A DNA stretch of 64,000 nucleotides from Microbulbifer litoralis (GCF_023634065.1 NZ_JALKCV010000004.1:248001-312000), one strand, 5' to 3'; counted from the first letter of the stretch, positions 27,114 through 36,899 are shown. The notes: a model not told the origin generated them from the letters alone. A program made the numbers and translations.

Positions 27114-28883
27114 ATGCGATTTCTATCCGCACTAGTTTTTTGCACTTTCCTGACAGCCTGTGGCGCCAGTGATGACGCCGCCGCCAGGAAGCAGGACAAC
27201 CCGACAGGTAGCGAAACACCGCCGGTGGAACAATCGCAGCAAACCACCGAGGCAGTTTCCCAGCCCGGCTCACCCGAGACGCCACCGCAGACAGGCAGGG
27301 TTCCGGAAGATATTGCCGGCTCCAGGCCCAACATCCTGCTAATCGTCTCCGACGACACCGGCTACGGTGACCTGGGCCCCTACGGCGGCGGTGTCGGGCG
27401 CGGTATGCCGACGCCCAACATCGACCGCATGGCCGCCGACGGCATGACATTTTTCTCCTTCTACGCACAGCCGAGCTGCACCCCCGGGCGCGCGGCCATC
27501 CAGACAGGACGCATTCCCAATCGCAGTGGCATGACAACCGTGGCATTCCAGGGCCAGGGCGGCGGCCTGCCCAAGGCGGAGTGGACCCTGGGATCTGTTC
27601 TCAAGAAAGCGGGTTACAAAACCTACTTCACCGGCAAGTGGCACCTGGGTGAATCCGACTACGCGCTGCCCAACGCCCAGGGTTACGACGTCATGGAGCA
27701 CGCCTTCCTGTATCACGCCAATGCCTACACCTACGGCGACCCGGAATGGTTCCCGGATATGGATCCAAAACTGCGGGAGATGTTCGCGAGGGTGACCAAG
27801 GGCTCGCTCTCCGGCAACGCCGGCGAAGAAGCCAAAGAGGACTGGAAGGTCAATGGCCAGTATGTCAACACGCCCGAAAAAGGGGTTGTGGGCCTGCCCT
27901 ACCTGGACAGCTATATCGAACGCTCCGGCCTCAAGTTCCTCGAGGAAGCCGCCAAGAATCCCGACACGCCATTTTTTATCAATATCAATTTCATGAAGGT
28001 CCACCAGCCAAACCTGCCGGCGCCGGACTTCAAGCACAAATCCTTGTCCAAGACCAAGTACGCCGACTCCCTGGTGGAGCTGGACACCCATATCGGCAGT
28101 GTGATGAACAAGCTGCGCGAGTTGGGCCTGGACAAAAACACGCTGGTCTTTTACACCACCGACAACGGCGCCTGGCAGGATGTCTACCCGGACGCCGGCT
28201 ATACGCCGCTGCGCGGCACCAAGGGAACGGTACGCGAAGGCGGCAACCGGGTACCGGCCATTGCCGTCTGGCCCGGGAAGATCGAGGGCAACGTGCGCAA
28301 CCACGATATCCTCGGCGGCCTGGACCTGATGGCCACCTTTGCCACACTCGCCGGAGTGGAGCTCCCCGAGAATGATCGCGCCGGGGAACCGATTTATTTC
28401 GATAGTTACGATATGTCACCGGTACTGTTCGGCTCCGGCAAGAGCGAGCGAAATTCCTGGTTCTATTTCACCGAAAACGAATTGACCCCGGGCGCTGCGC
28501 GGGTGGGCAACTACAAGGCGGTGTTCAACCTGCGCGGCGACGACGGTGCCCAGACAGGCGGGCTGGCCGTGGACACCAACCTGGGCTGGAAGGGGCCGGA
28601 AAAATACGCGGCCATGGTGCCACAGATTTTCGATCTCTGGCAGGATCCGCAGGAACGCTACGATGTTTTCATGAACAACTACACCGAACATACCTGGACA
28701 TTGGTGGTATTCAACGAGGCCATCTCCGAGTTGATGAAGACCTACGTCAAATATCCTCCGCGCAAGATGCAGGGTGAGGGTTACAATGGCCCGATTACCC
28801 TGACCGAATATCAACGCTTCAAATATATCCGGGAGTCTCTGAAGAAAGAGGGCTTCAATATCCCCATGCCGACCGGCAATTAG
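27114..28883 (+). CDS. formylglycine-dependent sulfatase lipoprotein
   Basis: 589 aa with lipoprotein signal MRFLSALVFCTFLTAC, then a Ser/Thr/Pro-rich tether to about residue 65. The alkaline-phosphatase-fold sulfatase domain begins RPNILLIVSDDTGYGDLGPYGGG with the metal-binding DD pair. The maturation motif PSCTPGRAAIQTGR near residue 122 fits C-x-P-x-R, whose Cys becomes formylglycine; this needs an FGE or anSME enzyme encoded elsewhere. Further motifs are TGKWHLGE and YTTDNGAWQD. It hydrolyses a sulfate ester outside the cytoplasm; substrate is unknown. AAGGATG precedes the ATG. It lies 120 bp after the DUF3604 gene on the same strand. Confidence 0.92.
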   Translation: MRFLSALVFCTFLTACGASDDAAARKQDNPTGSETPPVEQSQQTTEAVSQPGSPETPPQTGRVPEDIAGSRPNILLIVSDDTGYGDLGPYGGGVGRGMPTPNIDRMAADGMTFFSFYAQPSCTPGRAAIQTGRIPNRSGMTTVAFQGQGGGLPKAEWTLGSVLKKAGYKTYFTGKWHLGESDYALPNAQGYDVMEHAFLYHANAYTYGDPEWFPDMDPKLREMFARVTKGSLSGNAGEEAKEDWKVNGQYVNTPEKGVVGLPYLDSYIERSGLKFLEEAAKNPDTPFFININFMKVHQPNLPAPDFKHKSLSKTKYADSLVELDTHIGSVMNKLRELGLDKNTLVFYTTDNGAWQDVYPDAGYTPLRGTKGTVREGGNRVPAIAVWPGKIEGNVRNHDILGGLDLMATFATLAGVELPENDRAGEPIYFDSYDMSPVLFGSGKSERNSWFYFTENELTPGAARVGNYKAVFNLRGDDGAQTGGLAVDTNLGWKGPEKYAAMVPQIFDLWQDPQERYDVFMNNYTEHTWTLVVFNEAISELMKTYVKYPPRKMQGEGYNGPITLTEYQRFKYIRESLKKEGFNIPMPTGN

Positions 28884-28896
28884 ACCGACAACACAG

Positions 28897-28925
28897 AGCC
28901 CGGGCACCCAAAGCCCGGGCTTTCT
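28897..28925 (+). terminator. rho-independent terminator
   Basis: AGCCCGGGC-acccaaa-GCCCGGGCT forms a 9-bp stem followed by TTTCT, 14 bp after the sulfatase stop codon and before the convergent HAD hydrolase stop. A short T-run makes it moderate strength. Confidence 0.75.
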
Positions 28926-28944
28926 CCAAAGGGTGATTCAGATA

Positions 28945-29943
28945 TCATCGCTCCGGATAGATTACGCTCCAGTCATCCTTCATATCCACGACCACCCAGC
29001 CCTTCTTCTGCGCCGCATCCAGGGCTTTGTCGAGCCTGCCGAAGGTGGACTTGCGGTCATAGGCCCACTCCCGCTCACCGTCCGTGTGGTGCACCAGCAT
29101 CCCGAAACGCGCGCCGTCGGCGCTGGTGGTCCACTCGAGCATCTGGAAATCGCCATCCGAGTTGCCCGCGGCGAATACCGGGCGCCTGCCAATATACTGG
29201 TAGATGCCCACCGGTTTACCCTCTTTGTCATCCACCAGGTTTATCTCGGGTTCCTTCACGATTGCAGGTTTCCCATCACGCATTTCATACCTGGCCTTGA
29301 GGCTGCTGCCAACCACCTGCTCCGGGGGGATTCCGTAGGTTTTCTCGGCAAACACCCGCATGAAATCCACACCGCCACCGGAGACGATAAACGTCTTGAA
29401 GCCGTTTTCACGCAGGTATTGCAACAATTCCAGCATCGGCTGGTAGACCATTTCCGTAAAAGGCCTGCCGGTCTCTGGATGCCGCGCGCTGGTCAGCCAT
29501 TCCTGCACCGAAGCGGCGAACTCCTCCGATGTCATGCCCGAATGAGTGGCCGCCAGCAACTTCATCAGCCCCGGCTTGCCACTGGCCGCTGCGCCATTCA
29601 GGTCGCCTTTCAACACCGATGCAAAGGGCTCCTCGTTCTTCCATTCCGGGTGCTGGGGCGCCAGGGCCTTAACCCGATCCACCAGGTAGAACAACTGGAA
29701 ATAGGCCGGCTGCTCCGACCACAGGGTGCCGTCGTTGTCGAAGGTAGCGATGCGCTTGTCCGGTGGCACATAATCGGGTGCCCCTTCTTCCGTCACCTTT
29801 TCGACGAATTCGATAATCGCCTGCCTGCTGTCACCATCCCGCCACGACGGCAGCGGGTCCGCCGCCATGGCCGGGGGTACAGCCAGGCAGCAGGCCACAA
29901 AGATCATTGCAACCAGGCCACACCGCAACTTCTCTCCAGCCAT
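28945..29943 (-). CDS. exported HAD-superfamily hydrolase
   Basis: 332 aa. An N-terminal signal peptide (MAGEKLRCGLVAMIFVACCLAVPPAMAA) indicates the periplasm. HAD motifs are I, ATFDNDGTLW (nucleophile D in DxD) near residue 68; II, FIVSGGGVDFM near 185; and III/IV, FAAGNSDGDFQML near 255. This is the phosphoserine-phosphatase-like HAD branch with a periplasmic location. ATG 29943 with GGAGAG upstream was chosen over a GTG two codons earlier. It diverges from the multiheme cytochrome gene and converges on the sulfatase, so a phosphatase in the same surface pathway is possible but unproven. Confidence 0.87.
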   Translation of the reverse strand: MAGEKLRCGLVAMIFVACCLAVPPAMAADPLPSWRDGDSRQAIIEFVEKVTEEGAPDYVPPDKRIATFDNDGTLWSEQPAYFQLFYLVDRVKALAPQHPEWKNEEPFASVLKGDLNGAAASGKPGLMKLLAATHSGMTSEEFAASVQEWLTSARHPETGRPFTEMVYQPMLELLQYLRENGFKTFIVSGGGVDFMRVFAEKTYGIPPEQVVGSSLKARYEMRDGKPAIVKEPEINLVDDKEGKPVGIYQYIGRRPVFAAGNSDGDFQMLEWTTSADGARFGMLVHHTDGEREWAYDRKSTFGRLDKALDAAQKKGWVVVDMKDDWSVIYPER

Positions 29944-30130
29944 AAGCACTCTCCGGTACCCGGTTAAATTTCGCGCCTCGATTAAAACAATAGACCACCG
30001 ACCGCCATTGACACGGAAAACGTCAATGGAACCACCCGGTCAGAAGAAAAAACACGACTATACTGAAAGGCTGGATTCATCGGTCGACAAAAAACCATTC
30101 GAGAATAAGGAAACGGATCTCCGGGACACC

Positions 30131-32425
30131 ATGCCTATCGCCGCACGCCTGTTGTTAACCGCCCTGGTGTTGCTGTCCGGATGTGACAGGAGCAGTGCTC
30201 CCCCTGCCCGTGAAACCGCCGCGGCTATAACCCGGCATTCCACCGCAAGCGGCCGCCAGCGGGCCACCTATACCGGGTCGCACCAGTGTGCCGGGTGTCA
30301 CAGGGCCGAGTTCGAGAGCTGGCGCGGCTCCCACCACGACCTGGCGATGCAGGAAGCGAATGGCGAAACCGTACTCGGTGATTTCAATAACAGCCGGTTC
30401 GAGCACTTCGGTATCGAGTCGCGTTTCCATACCAGGGATGGTCGCTATTTTGTACATACCGATGGCCCCGACGGCCAGATGCACGACTACCCCATTGCCT
30501 ATACCTTCGGTGTGCAGCCGCTCCAGCAATACCTGGTGGAATTTCCCGGCGGCAGGCTGCAGGCCCTCAGTATCGCCTGGGACTCGCGCCCCGCCTCGGA
30601 GGGCGGCCAGCGCTGGTTTCACCTGAATCCCGAGGAGCCCGTCAGGGCCGGGGACGCGCTGCACTGGACCGGTCTCAACTACAACTGGAACTTCATGTGC
30701 GCCGACTGCCACTCCACCAACCTGCAGAAAAACTACGACCTGGCCGACAACACCTTCGATACCCGATGGTCGGAAATCAACGTCGGTTGCGAGGCCTGCC
30801 ACGGCCCGGGGTCACGTCACGCCGAATGGGCCCGACAGGGAGGGCGCGGAAACGACCGGGGACTGACCGTCGATTTCAGCAAGCGCAAACGGGCATCGTG
30901 GATCATGGATACCGACACCGGTATCGCCCACCGCGAACCGGCGGGCGACCGGGCTGTGGAAATCAATACCTGCGCCCGGTGCCACTCGCGGCGCGCCACC
31001 CGCTTCCCCGACAGCGGCGCACACGGGGACTTCCTCGACAGCTTCCACCCCGCCCTGCTGAGTGAGGAGCTCTACCACGCCGACGGCCAGATTGATGGCG
31101 AGGTCTATGTCTACGGTTCCTTCCTGCAGAGCCGCATGCACGCCGCCGGCGTCACCTGCAGTGACTGCCACCAGCCACACAGCATGCAACTGCACGCCGA
31201 GGGCAATGCGCTCTGCGCCCAGTGCCACCTGCCGGCGCGGTTCGACACCGCCGGGCACCATTTCCACCCTCCGGGCAGCACAGGTGCCGAGTGCGTCAAT
31301 TGCCATATGCCGGCCAAAAACTATATGCAGGTGGACGCGCGGCGCGACCACAGCTTCCGCATCCCGCGCCCGGACCTGTCGGCCAAACTGGGCACCCCCG
31401 ATGCCTGCACCGGCTGTCACACCGATCGGGGGAACGCCTGGGCCGCCTCGGTACTGAAAGATCACTTTGGCGCGCCACCCGCCGGCCACTATGGCGAGGC
31501 GATCCACGCGGGTCGCACCGCGGCACCCGGCGCACCGGCGCTGCTGGCCCGACTGGTCGCCGACCGGTCACAACCGGAAATCGCGCGCGCCACGGCCGTG
31601 TCCCTGCTGGCCCGCTACCCGTCCGCCGAGAGCCTGCAGATATTGCAGGCGGTCTCCCGGGGCGATGCGTCGCTGATGAACCTGGGACTCGCCGGCGCCC
31701 TGGAATCCGTACCGCAACAGGTAAGGCCCGCCCTGGCCATTCCACTGCTATACGACCAATCCCGCGTGACGGCATCGCTGGCGGCCGGGGCCATGGCAGG
31801 GTTGCCGGTCGAGGACTACCCGCAGCAGGTAAGGCAGCGCTATGCCCAAGCTCTGGACGATTACCTGCAATCGGAACAATTCAATGCCGACCGCCCCGAA
31901 TCGCTGCTCAATATCGCGCGCCAACACCTGCAGCGCGGCAACCCGCACCAGGCCGGGGTGTTTTACCGCCGGGCGCTGCAGCTGGCCCCTTACTTTACGC
32001 CCGCCTACATCAACCTTGCCGAGCTCTACCGCAACAGCGGGCGGGAACGGGAGGCCGAATCCCTGCTGCGCGACGCGCTCGGGCGCGCCGGGGACAAAAG
32101 TACGATAGAGCACGCGCTGGGGCTCTCACTGGTGCGGCAACAGCGCAAAACGGAGGCACTGGAACACCTGCGCAGGGCTGCCGAGGGTGCCGGCGACAGC
32201 AGCCGCTATATCTATGTGTATGCCATTGCCCTCAATTCCGCCGGCAAAACGGAAGCGGCGCTGGAGGTGCTGAGCGGAGCCCTGCAACGCTTCCCCGGGA
32301 ATACCCGCATACTACAGGCACTGATTTCCATCCATCGCGAAGCCGGCAATACCGGGGAGAGCCGTCGCTATCGGCAACTGCTGCAGGGCCGCCAACAGGT
32401 GCGTGCCCGCCCTCCCGGTGGCTGA
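30131..32425 (+). CDS. octaheme c-type cytochrome / TPR lipoprotein
   Basis: 764 aa. Signal MPIAARLLLTALVLLSGC looks like a lipoprotein signal. Eight CXXCH haem-attachment motifs occur between residues about 53 and 430: CAGCH, CADCH, CEACH, CARCH, CSDCH, CAQCH, CVNCH, CTGCH. The CAGCH and CEACHGPGSRH contexts resemble the cytochrome c554/c3-like multihaem family. A HEAT-like helical region (from about 455, PALLARLVADRSQPEIARATAVSLLARYP) follows, then three or more TPR units from about 590 (GVFYRRALQLAPYFTPAYINLAELYRNSGREREAESLLRDAL). The N-terminal start is uncertain: an in-frame ATG at 30026 would add 35 charged residues before the signal. No haem-lyase or quinol oxidase gene is adjacent. 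Function (electron transfer or scaffold) unknown. Confidence 0.87.
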   Translation: MPIAARLLLTALVLLSGCDRSSAPPARETAAAITRHSTASGRQRATYTGSHQCAGCHRAEFESWRGSHHDLAMQEANGETVLGDFNNSRFEHFGIESRFHTRDGRYFVHTDGPDGQMHDYPIAYTFGVQPLQQYLVEFPGGRLQALSIAWDSRPASEGGQRWFHLNPEEPVRAGDALHWTGLNYNWNFMCADCHSTNLQKNYDLADNTFDTRWSEINVGCEACHGPGSRHAEWARQGGRGNDRGLTVDFSKRKRASWIMDTDTGIAHREPAGDRAVEINTCARCHSRRATRFPDSGAHGDFLDSFHPALLSEELYHADGQIDGEVYVYGSFLQSRMHAAGVTCSDCHQPHSMQLHAEGNALCAQCHLPARFDTAGHHFHPPGSTGAECVNCHMPAKNYMQVDARRDHSFRIPRPDLSAKLGTPDACTGCHTDRGNAWAASVLKDHFGAPPAGHYGEAIHAGRTAAPGAPALLARLVADRSQPEIARATAVSLLARYPSAESLQILQAVSRGDASLMNLGLAGALESVPQQVRPALAIPLLYDQSRVTASLAAGAMAGLPVEDYPQQVRQRYAQALDDYLQSEQFNADRPESLLNIARQHLQRGNPHQAGVFYRRALQLAPYFTPAYINLAELYRNSGREREAESLLRDALGRAGDKSTIEHALGLSLVRQQRKTEALEHLRRAAEGAGDSSRYIYVYAIALNSAGKTEAALEVLSGALQRFPGNTRILQALISIHREAGNTGESRRYRQLLQGRQQVRARPPGG

Positions 32426-32512
32426 CAGGCGCTGGTTACCCTGCAACGCCACAATCTCGCCCCCGCGTTCAGCACGTCGCCTTTCCCGGGCATGACCTAC
32501 CATTAAAAGGTC

Positions 32513-33514
32513 ATGAGTAAACTGATCCGCACCACCTCCCTGATGGGCTATATCGATCTGGTCAAAGAGCTCGGTGGCGATCCCGGGTTTTTCCTGCGCC
32601 AGCAGCTGCTCGACCCGGAAAAGGTGCGAAAACTCGAGGGAGTCATATCTCACAGCGCCATGGTCTACCTGCTGGAGGCCACCGCCAAAGCCCTCGACTG
32701 CCCGGATTTCGGCCTGAAGCTTTCCAGCCGGCAGGACCTGATGATCTTGGGACCACTGGCAGTCATCGCACTCAACTCACCAACGGTGGGGGAAGCCCTC
32801 GACCAGATAGCGAAATACATGCACTATTTCGCGCCCGGAGTCCGCGTGACGGTAGAGCGGGAGGTGGAACCGGGTCTCTCGCGAATGTCATTCGAGCAGA
32901 ATATCCAGATGCAACAGAATATGGACCTGACGCTCGGTGTGGCACTCAATGCGGTGAGAATGCTGTACCGGAAAAGTTTCCGCCCGGAGAAGGTCCTGTT
33001 CAAGGGAAACCCGCCACTCAGCGACACCTGTTACCAGGAGCACTTCAGCGCCCCCATCTGCCGACACTCCAGGTACTATGCGCTGATCCTGCCAACGCAG
33101 ATTCTCGATGCGCCAATCGACAAATGCGACCCGAAAATTCATGACATGCTGGAAGAATTCGTTCAGGATGCGCTGGAAAACGAGCCGCTGACGATACCCG
33201 CACAGGTGGAGAGCCTGATCGTGCAGCTTCTGCCCACCCACTGCTGTGACCTGAAGAATGTCGCCTCCCGGCTCGGCCTGCAACCGCGCACACTGCAGCG
33301 CCAGCTCGCCGGGGAATCGGAATCATTTGAACAGATGCTGGACCGCATCCGGCGACACCACGCAAACAAATACCTGGCCGAAAGCAAAATGCGAATGGCG
33401 CAGATCGCCAGCCTGCTGGGATACCGGGACCAGAGCGCTTTCAACCGTGCCTGCCGTCGCTGGTTCGACACCAATCCTGCCGGCCGTCGCAAACAATTGC
33501 TACACGCGTCATAG
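32513..33514 (+). CDS. AraC-family transcriptional regulator
   Basis: 333 aa. It opens MSKLIRTTSLMGYIDLVKELGG, paralogous to the regulators starting at 13042 and 33669. The arabinose-binding-type N-domain includes SSRQDLMILGPLAVIALNSPTVGEALDQIAKYMHYF; the C-terminal AraC domain shows LKNVASRLGLQPRTLQRQLAGESESFEQMLDRIRRHHANKYL and MAQIASLLGYRDQSAFNRACRRWF. It is followed after 154 bp by the third paralogue, so a tandem duplication is likely. Nearby genes on the plus strand are a cytochrome/TPR gene upstream and a PLD gene downstream. Confidence 0.9.
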   Translation: MSKLIRTTSLMGYIDLVKELGGDPGFFLRQQLLDPEKVRKLEGVISHSAMVYLLEATAKALDCPDFGLKLSSRQDLMILGPLAVIALNSPTVGEALDQIAKYMHYFAPGVRVTVEREVEPGLSRMSFEQNIQMQQNMDLTLGVALNAVRMLYRKSFRPEKVLFKGNPPLSDTCYQEHFSAPICRHSRYYALILPTQILDAPIDKCDPKIHDMLEEFVQDALENEPLTIPAQVESLIVQLLPTHCCDLKNVASRLGLQPRTLQRQLAGESESFEQMLDRIRRHHANKYLAESKMRMAQIASLLGYRDQSAFNRACRRWFDTNPAGRRKQLLHAS

Positions 33515-33668
33515 CCTCTCCCAACCGGGAAAATCCAGCAAAATTTTTTGCAACAACGAAGGCTAACACTAATAAAAAAGCGGTATTACCCGCCGATTTT
33601 TCGCTGTTGCAACTCTCCCCGCCTCGATCCCGTGGACAGCCAGAGACTCTGTCTATGATAAAAAAATC

Positions 33669-34700
33669 ATGACCGCTTTTGTCAGAACCACAACCCTGAT
33701 CGGATACCGTGACCTGGTCGCCCGCCTGCATGGTGACCCGGATCCGCTGCTGCTCAAATATGGTATCGATGTGGAGAAGGCCATACGACACGAGGGTGTC
33801 ATACTATTGCGTGCTGAAATCCGGTTGCTGGAGGAGACCGCACGCAGGCTCGACTGCCAGGACTTCGGACTGCAGATGTCTGAATACCAGGATATGTCGG
33901 TACTCGGGCCACTGGCAGTAGCAGCCATCGAGCAACCAACCGTAGGGGAGGCACTCAGGAAAATCCTCGACTACCTGCATTTCTTCTCATCCGGTCTGGT
34001 AATGCGCCTGGATCCGGAGGTGACTCCGGACACTGCCCGGATCACATTCGACTGGACGGTAAAACTGCCCCATCGACGCCAGATAATTGAACTGACCCTG
34101 GCAGTGACACGGGATATCCTGGAAATGCTTTGCGCGGACAGCTTCCAACTGGAAGGCGTATGGCTCGAGTGTGCGACACCACTTTCACCCGATCACTACC
34201 ACCAGTTCTTCGGCGCCCCGGTGCGCATCGAAAGCGGCTGCAATGGGCTGACATTCCCCAACCACCAGCTGCAACGAAAAATCGATATCGATGCCGGCCA
34301 TCTCCACGATATCATTGATGAATTCGTCCGGGAGGTGGTCCGCAACGACACCGGGGGATTGAGGGCCCAGATCGAAAGCCTGGTCAACTACCTGCTGCCC
34401 ACGCAGCATTGCACCCTGAAACTGATAGCGGAGAAGTTGCATCTGCACCCGCGCAGCCTGCAGCGCCGCCTGTCGAACGATTCATTGGCTTTCGAGCAAC
34501 TGATCGACAAGGTGCGACGACAGTGTGCCGATGAATACCTGGCGGTAGCGGAGATGCCCATCTCCCAGGTCGCCGGCCTGGTGGGCTACAGCGACCAGAG
34601 TTCCTTCAATCGCGCCTGCCGCCGCTGGTTCGGCACAACCCCCCTGCTGCGGCGCCGGCAACTTGCCAGTGCGACTGCCATTCCGCGACAAGCCGGCTGA
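33669..34700 (+). CDS. AraC-family transcriptional regulator (tandem paralogue)
   Basis: 343 aa. Starts MTAFVRTTTLIGYRDLVARLHGD. N-domain block SEYQDMSVLGPLAVAAIEQPTVGEALRKILDYLHFF and C-terminal LKLIAEKLHLHPRSLQRRLSNDSLAFEQLIDKVRRQCADEYLA plus ISQVAGLVGYSDQSSFNRACRRWFGTTP parallel those of the gene upstream. The two share architecture and many positions, consistent with duplication and divergence. The DNA between them (33515-33668) is AT-rich and probably holds this gene's promoter. No strong ribosome site precedes the ATG. Confidence 0.9.
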   Translation: MTAFVRTTTLIGYRDLVARLHGDPDPLLLKYGIDVEKAIRHEGVILLRAEIRLLEETARRLDCQDFGLQMSEYQDMSVLGPLAVAAIEQPTVGEALRKILDYLHFFSSGLVMRLDPEVTPDTARITFDWTVKLPHRRQIIELTLAVTRDILEMLCADSFQLEGVWLECATPLSPDHYHQFFGAPVRIESGCNGLTFPNHQLQRKIDIDAGHLHDIIDEFVREVVRNDTGGLRAQIESLVNYLLPTQHCTLKLIAEKLHLHPRSLQRRLSNDSLAFEQLIDKVRRQCADEYLAVAEMPISQVAGLVGYSDQSSFNRACRRWFGTTPLLRRRQLASATAIPRQAG

Positions 34701-34902
34701 ACCGGCGAGCGCCCAAGTCCAACAGGCTGCTAAACTGTCTGCAGATTTCCATAACGCGTGCGGCGCGGTCCTCAACCCGGGAAGCGGGCCCAGCGATGGC
34801 ACGATTACCATCGGCCCATTGGGCAACCCAGCAATGCAGCAGATGAAGCTTTTCAAAACCAGGGTCTACAGTCTCTTCGCCGAAGCCGGTCATTGAATTC
34901 CC

Positions 34903-36390
34903 ATGTCCACGACAGTCCCCTCCCCGAACAACCCAATTCCCCCGGCCAGCAACTCGCGCCTGGCGTGGGGAATCGACCGGGAAGCACAGGGCCACCCTGC
35001 GGACCAGTCCGGTTTCTACCTGTTGCAGGAGGGGCTGTCGGCATTTGTCGCGCGGGCGGTGCTGATCGAGGAAGCCGCCGTATCCCTGGACCTGAAATAC
35101 TATATCTACAACGACGACACCTCCGGACGCATCATCACCGGCCTGCTGTTGCGGGCCGCGGATCGCGGTGTCCGCGTACGCCTGCTGGTGGACGATCTCG
35201 GCACCCGCGTGGTCAATCCCTGGGTCCTCACGCTGAACAACCACCCCAATATGGAAATCCGCGTGTTCAATCCGGTGGAGGGCCGCAGCGGCATTCGCCG
35301 CGGCATCGAACAGGCCCTGAACTTCGGCCGCATCAATCATCGCATGCACAACAAGTTATTGGTGGCCGACGGCCTGGCCATCCTGACCGGCGGGCGCAAT
35401 ATTGCCGACGGCTATTTTTCCAAGTCCGAGGTGGAATTTCTCGATGTGGACGTCATGGCCATCGGCGCGGTGGTAAGCGATGCCGCAGACACCTTTGGAA
35501 AATACTGGCAGAGCCCGGTTGCGGTGCCGGTCAGCGAATTGCTCACCGAGCCCGATGAGGATCACTCCCTTGAGCGGCTGCGCGAACTGGTGGAGAAATA
35601 CCTGCAGGGCGAACGTCAGTCGGAGTTCAGTGATGCATTGAAAAAGTCCCGGCTCGCCGAAAAGCTGGGCGGCGGCCATATTCCTTTCGAATGGGGCCGC
35701 GCCACCCTGCTCGCCGATCCGCCCGAGAAGGCCACGGACCACGAGCGTGTGCCAGTGCGGAAATATCCCGGCTATCGCCTGGAAAAGATGATCGGCGAGT
35801 GCCGGCAGCGACTGCAGATCAGCAATCCCTACCTGATCCCGGGCAATCACGGTGTCCGCCTGTTCGGCCGCCTGCAGGCGCAGGGGGTGCAGGTGGACAT
35901 CCTGACCAACGGACTGGCCACCAACGATGTGGCGGCGGTGCACGGCGCCTACTCCCGCTACCGGAAGCCGCTGCTGCAAGCGGGTGTACGCCTGTGGGAA
36001 TTACGCCCGATGGCAGAGCAGAAACAGCGCATGCACTGGTTCAAGGGCGAATCCCGGGCCAGCCTGCACGCCAAGACATTCGTACTGGACTACAACCGGG
36101 GATTTGTCGGCTCCATCAATCTGGACAGCCGCTCGATCATTTACAATACCGAGATCGGCCTGCTGATCGAAAACCCCACCATCAACCGACAGCTGCACGA
36201 GCTGTTCCAGTCCTGGGTCGCACCGGATGCGGCCTGGCGGCTGGGGCTCGACAGCCGGGACCATATCAATTGGCACGCCGACGACGAAAACGGCGGTGCG
36301 ACCGTCGATACCACGGATCCGGAGACGCGTCTCTGGCACCGGCTGCTGGCACGGCTGCTGTCGCGAATGCCAATCGAGTCGCAGATTTGA
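34903..36390 (+). CDS. phospholipase D family protein (cardiolipin synthase C-like)
   Basis: 495 aa, two PLD half-sites. HKD1 is NHRMHNKLLVADG with GGRNIAD near residue 149; HKD2 is SLHAKTFVLDYNRGFVGSINLDSRS near 389. Each shows HxK(x)4D. Layout and the RLLVDDLGTRVV and EIGLLIENP stretches match YmdC/ClsC-like proteins, which make cardiolipin from phosphatidylglycerol and phosphatidylethanolamine, but the fold also covers other phosphatidyl transferases. No signal peptide or TM helix is obvious. It converges on the OsmC/alkylsulfatase operon. Confidence 0.87.
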   Translation: MSTTVPSPNNPIPPASNSRLAWGIDREAQGHPADQSGFYLLQEGLSAFVARAVLIEEAAVSLDLKYYIYNDDTSGRIITGLLLRAADRGVRVRLLVDDLGTRVVNPWVLTLNNHPNMEIRVFNPVEGRSGIRRGIEQALNFGRINHRMHNKLLVADGLAILTGGRNIADGYFSKSEVEFLDVDVMAIGAVVSDAADTFGKYWQSPVAVPVSELLTEPDEDHSLERLRELVEKYLQGERQSEFSDALKKSRLAEKLGGGHIPFEWGRATLLADPPEKATDHERVPVRKYPGYRLEKMIGECRQRLQISNPYLIPGNHGVRLFGRLQAQGVQVDILTNGLATNDVAAVHGAYSRYRKPLLQAGVRLWELRPMAEQKQRMHWFKGESRASLHAKTFVLDYNRGFVGSINLDSRSIIYNTEIGLLIENPTINRQLHELFQSWVAPDAAWRLGLDSRDHINWHADDENGGATVDTTDPETRLWHRLLARLLSRMPIESQI

Positions 36391-36417
36391 GCGTGATACG
36401 CGACCGGTGTTTCCACC

Positions 36418-36876
36418 TCAGGAAGCTCCGCCGGCGGAGGACAGCCGTGTCCGGACCTTGATTTCAGAAGTGAGAGTGCGATGCACCGGGCAGCGGTTGG
36501 CGATATCCAGCAGCTTTTCCCGCTGCTCACCGGTCAGATCGCCCTCCAGGGTAATTTCGCGCACAATCTCGTCGATCTTGCCCTCTTTCGTCTCACAGTC
36601 CTCGCAATCCTTCGCGTGGACCTTCTGGTGGGACAGGATCACCCGGATCCGTTCCAGGGGAATTTCCCTGCGGTCGGCATACATGCGGACGGTCATACTG
36701 GTGCAGGCACCCAGCCCCATAAGAATATATTCGTAGGGGCCGGGCCCCAGGTTATCGCCACCGGCATCTTCCGGCTCATCGGCGACCAGCTGGTGCGGCC
36801 CCGATTGTAACGACTGGGTAAACTTCCCGTCGCCGCTCTCTTCGACGGTAACGACTGTCGGTGTGGGTCCGCTCAT
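36418..36876 (-). CDS. OsmC/Ohr family peroxiredoxin-like protein
   Basis: 152 aa. OsmC-fold proteins reduce organic hydroperoxides with two cysteines; here they are in GLGACTSMTVRMYADRR and NRCPVHRTLTSEIKV, in the expected places. A central helix carries KDCEDCETKEGKIDEI, an additional CxxC pair not universal in the family. ATG 36876 has AGGCGG upstream. It begins 23 bp after the alkylsulfatase stop on the same strand, so co-transcription is likely; a fatty hydroperoxide detoxification role beside alkyl-chain release is inference. Confidence 0.9.
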   Translation of the reverse strand: MSGPTPTVVTVEESGDGKFTQSLQSGPHQLVADEPEDAGGDNLGPGPYEYILMGLGACTSMTVRMYADRREIPLERIRVILSHQKVHAKDCEDCETKEGKIDEIVREITLEGDLTGEQREKLLDIANRCPVHRTLTSEIKVRTRLSSAGGAS

Positions 36877-36899
36877 GGATTCCGCCTGTTCATCGTCTG

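Noticed and set aside
30026..30130. Earlier start for the octaheme protein
   Set aside because: Would put 35 charged residues ahead of a lipoprotein signal, which would block export; kept as an alternative only.
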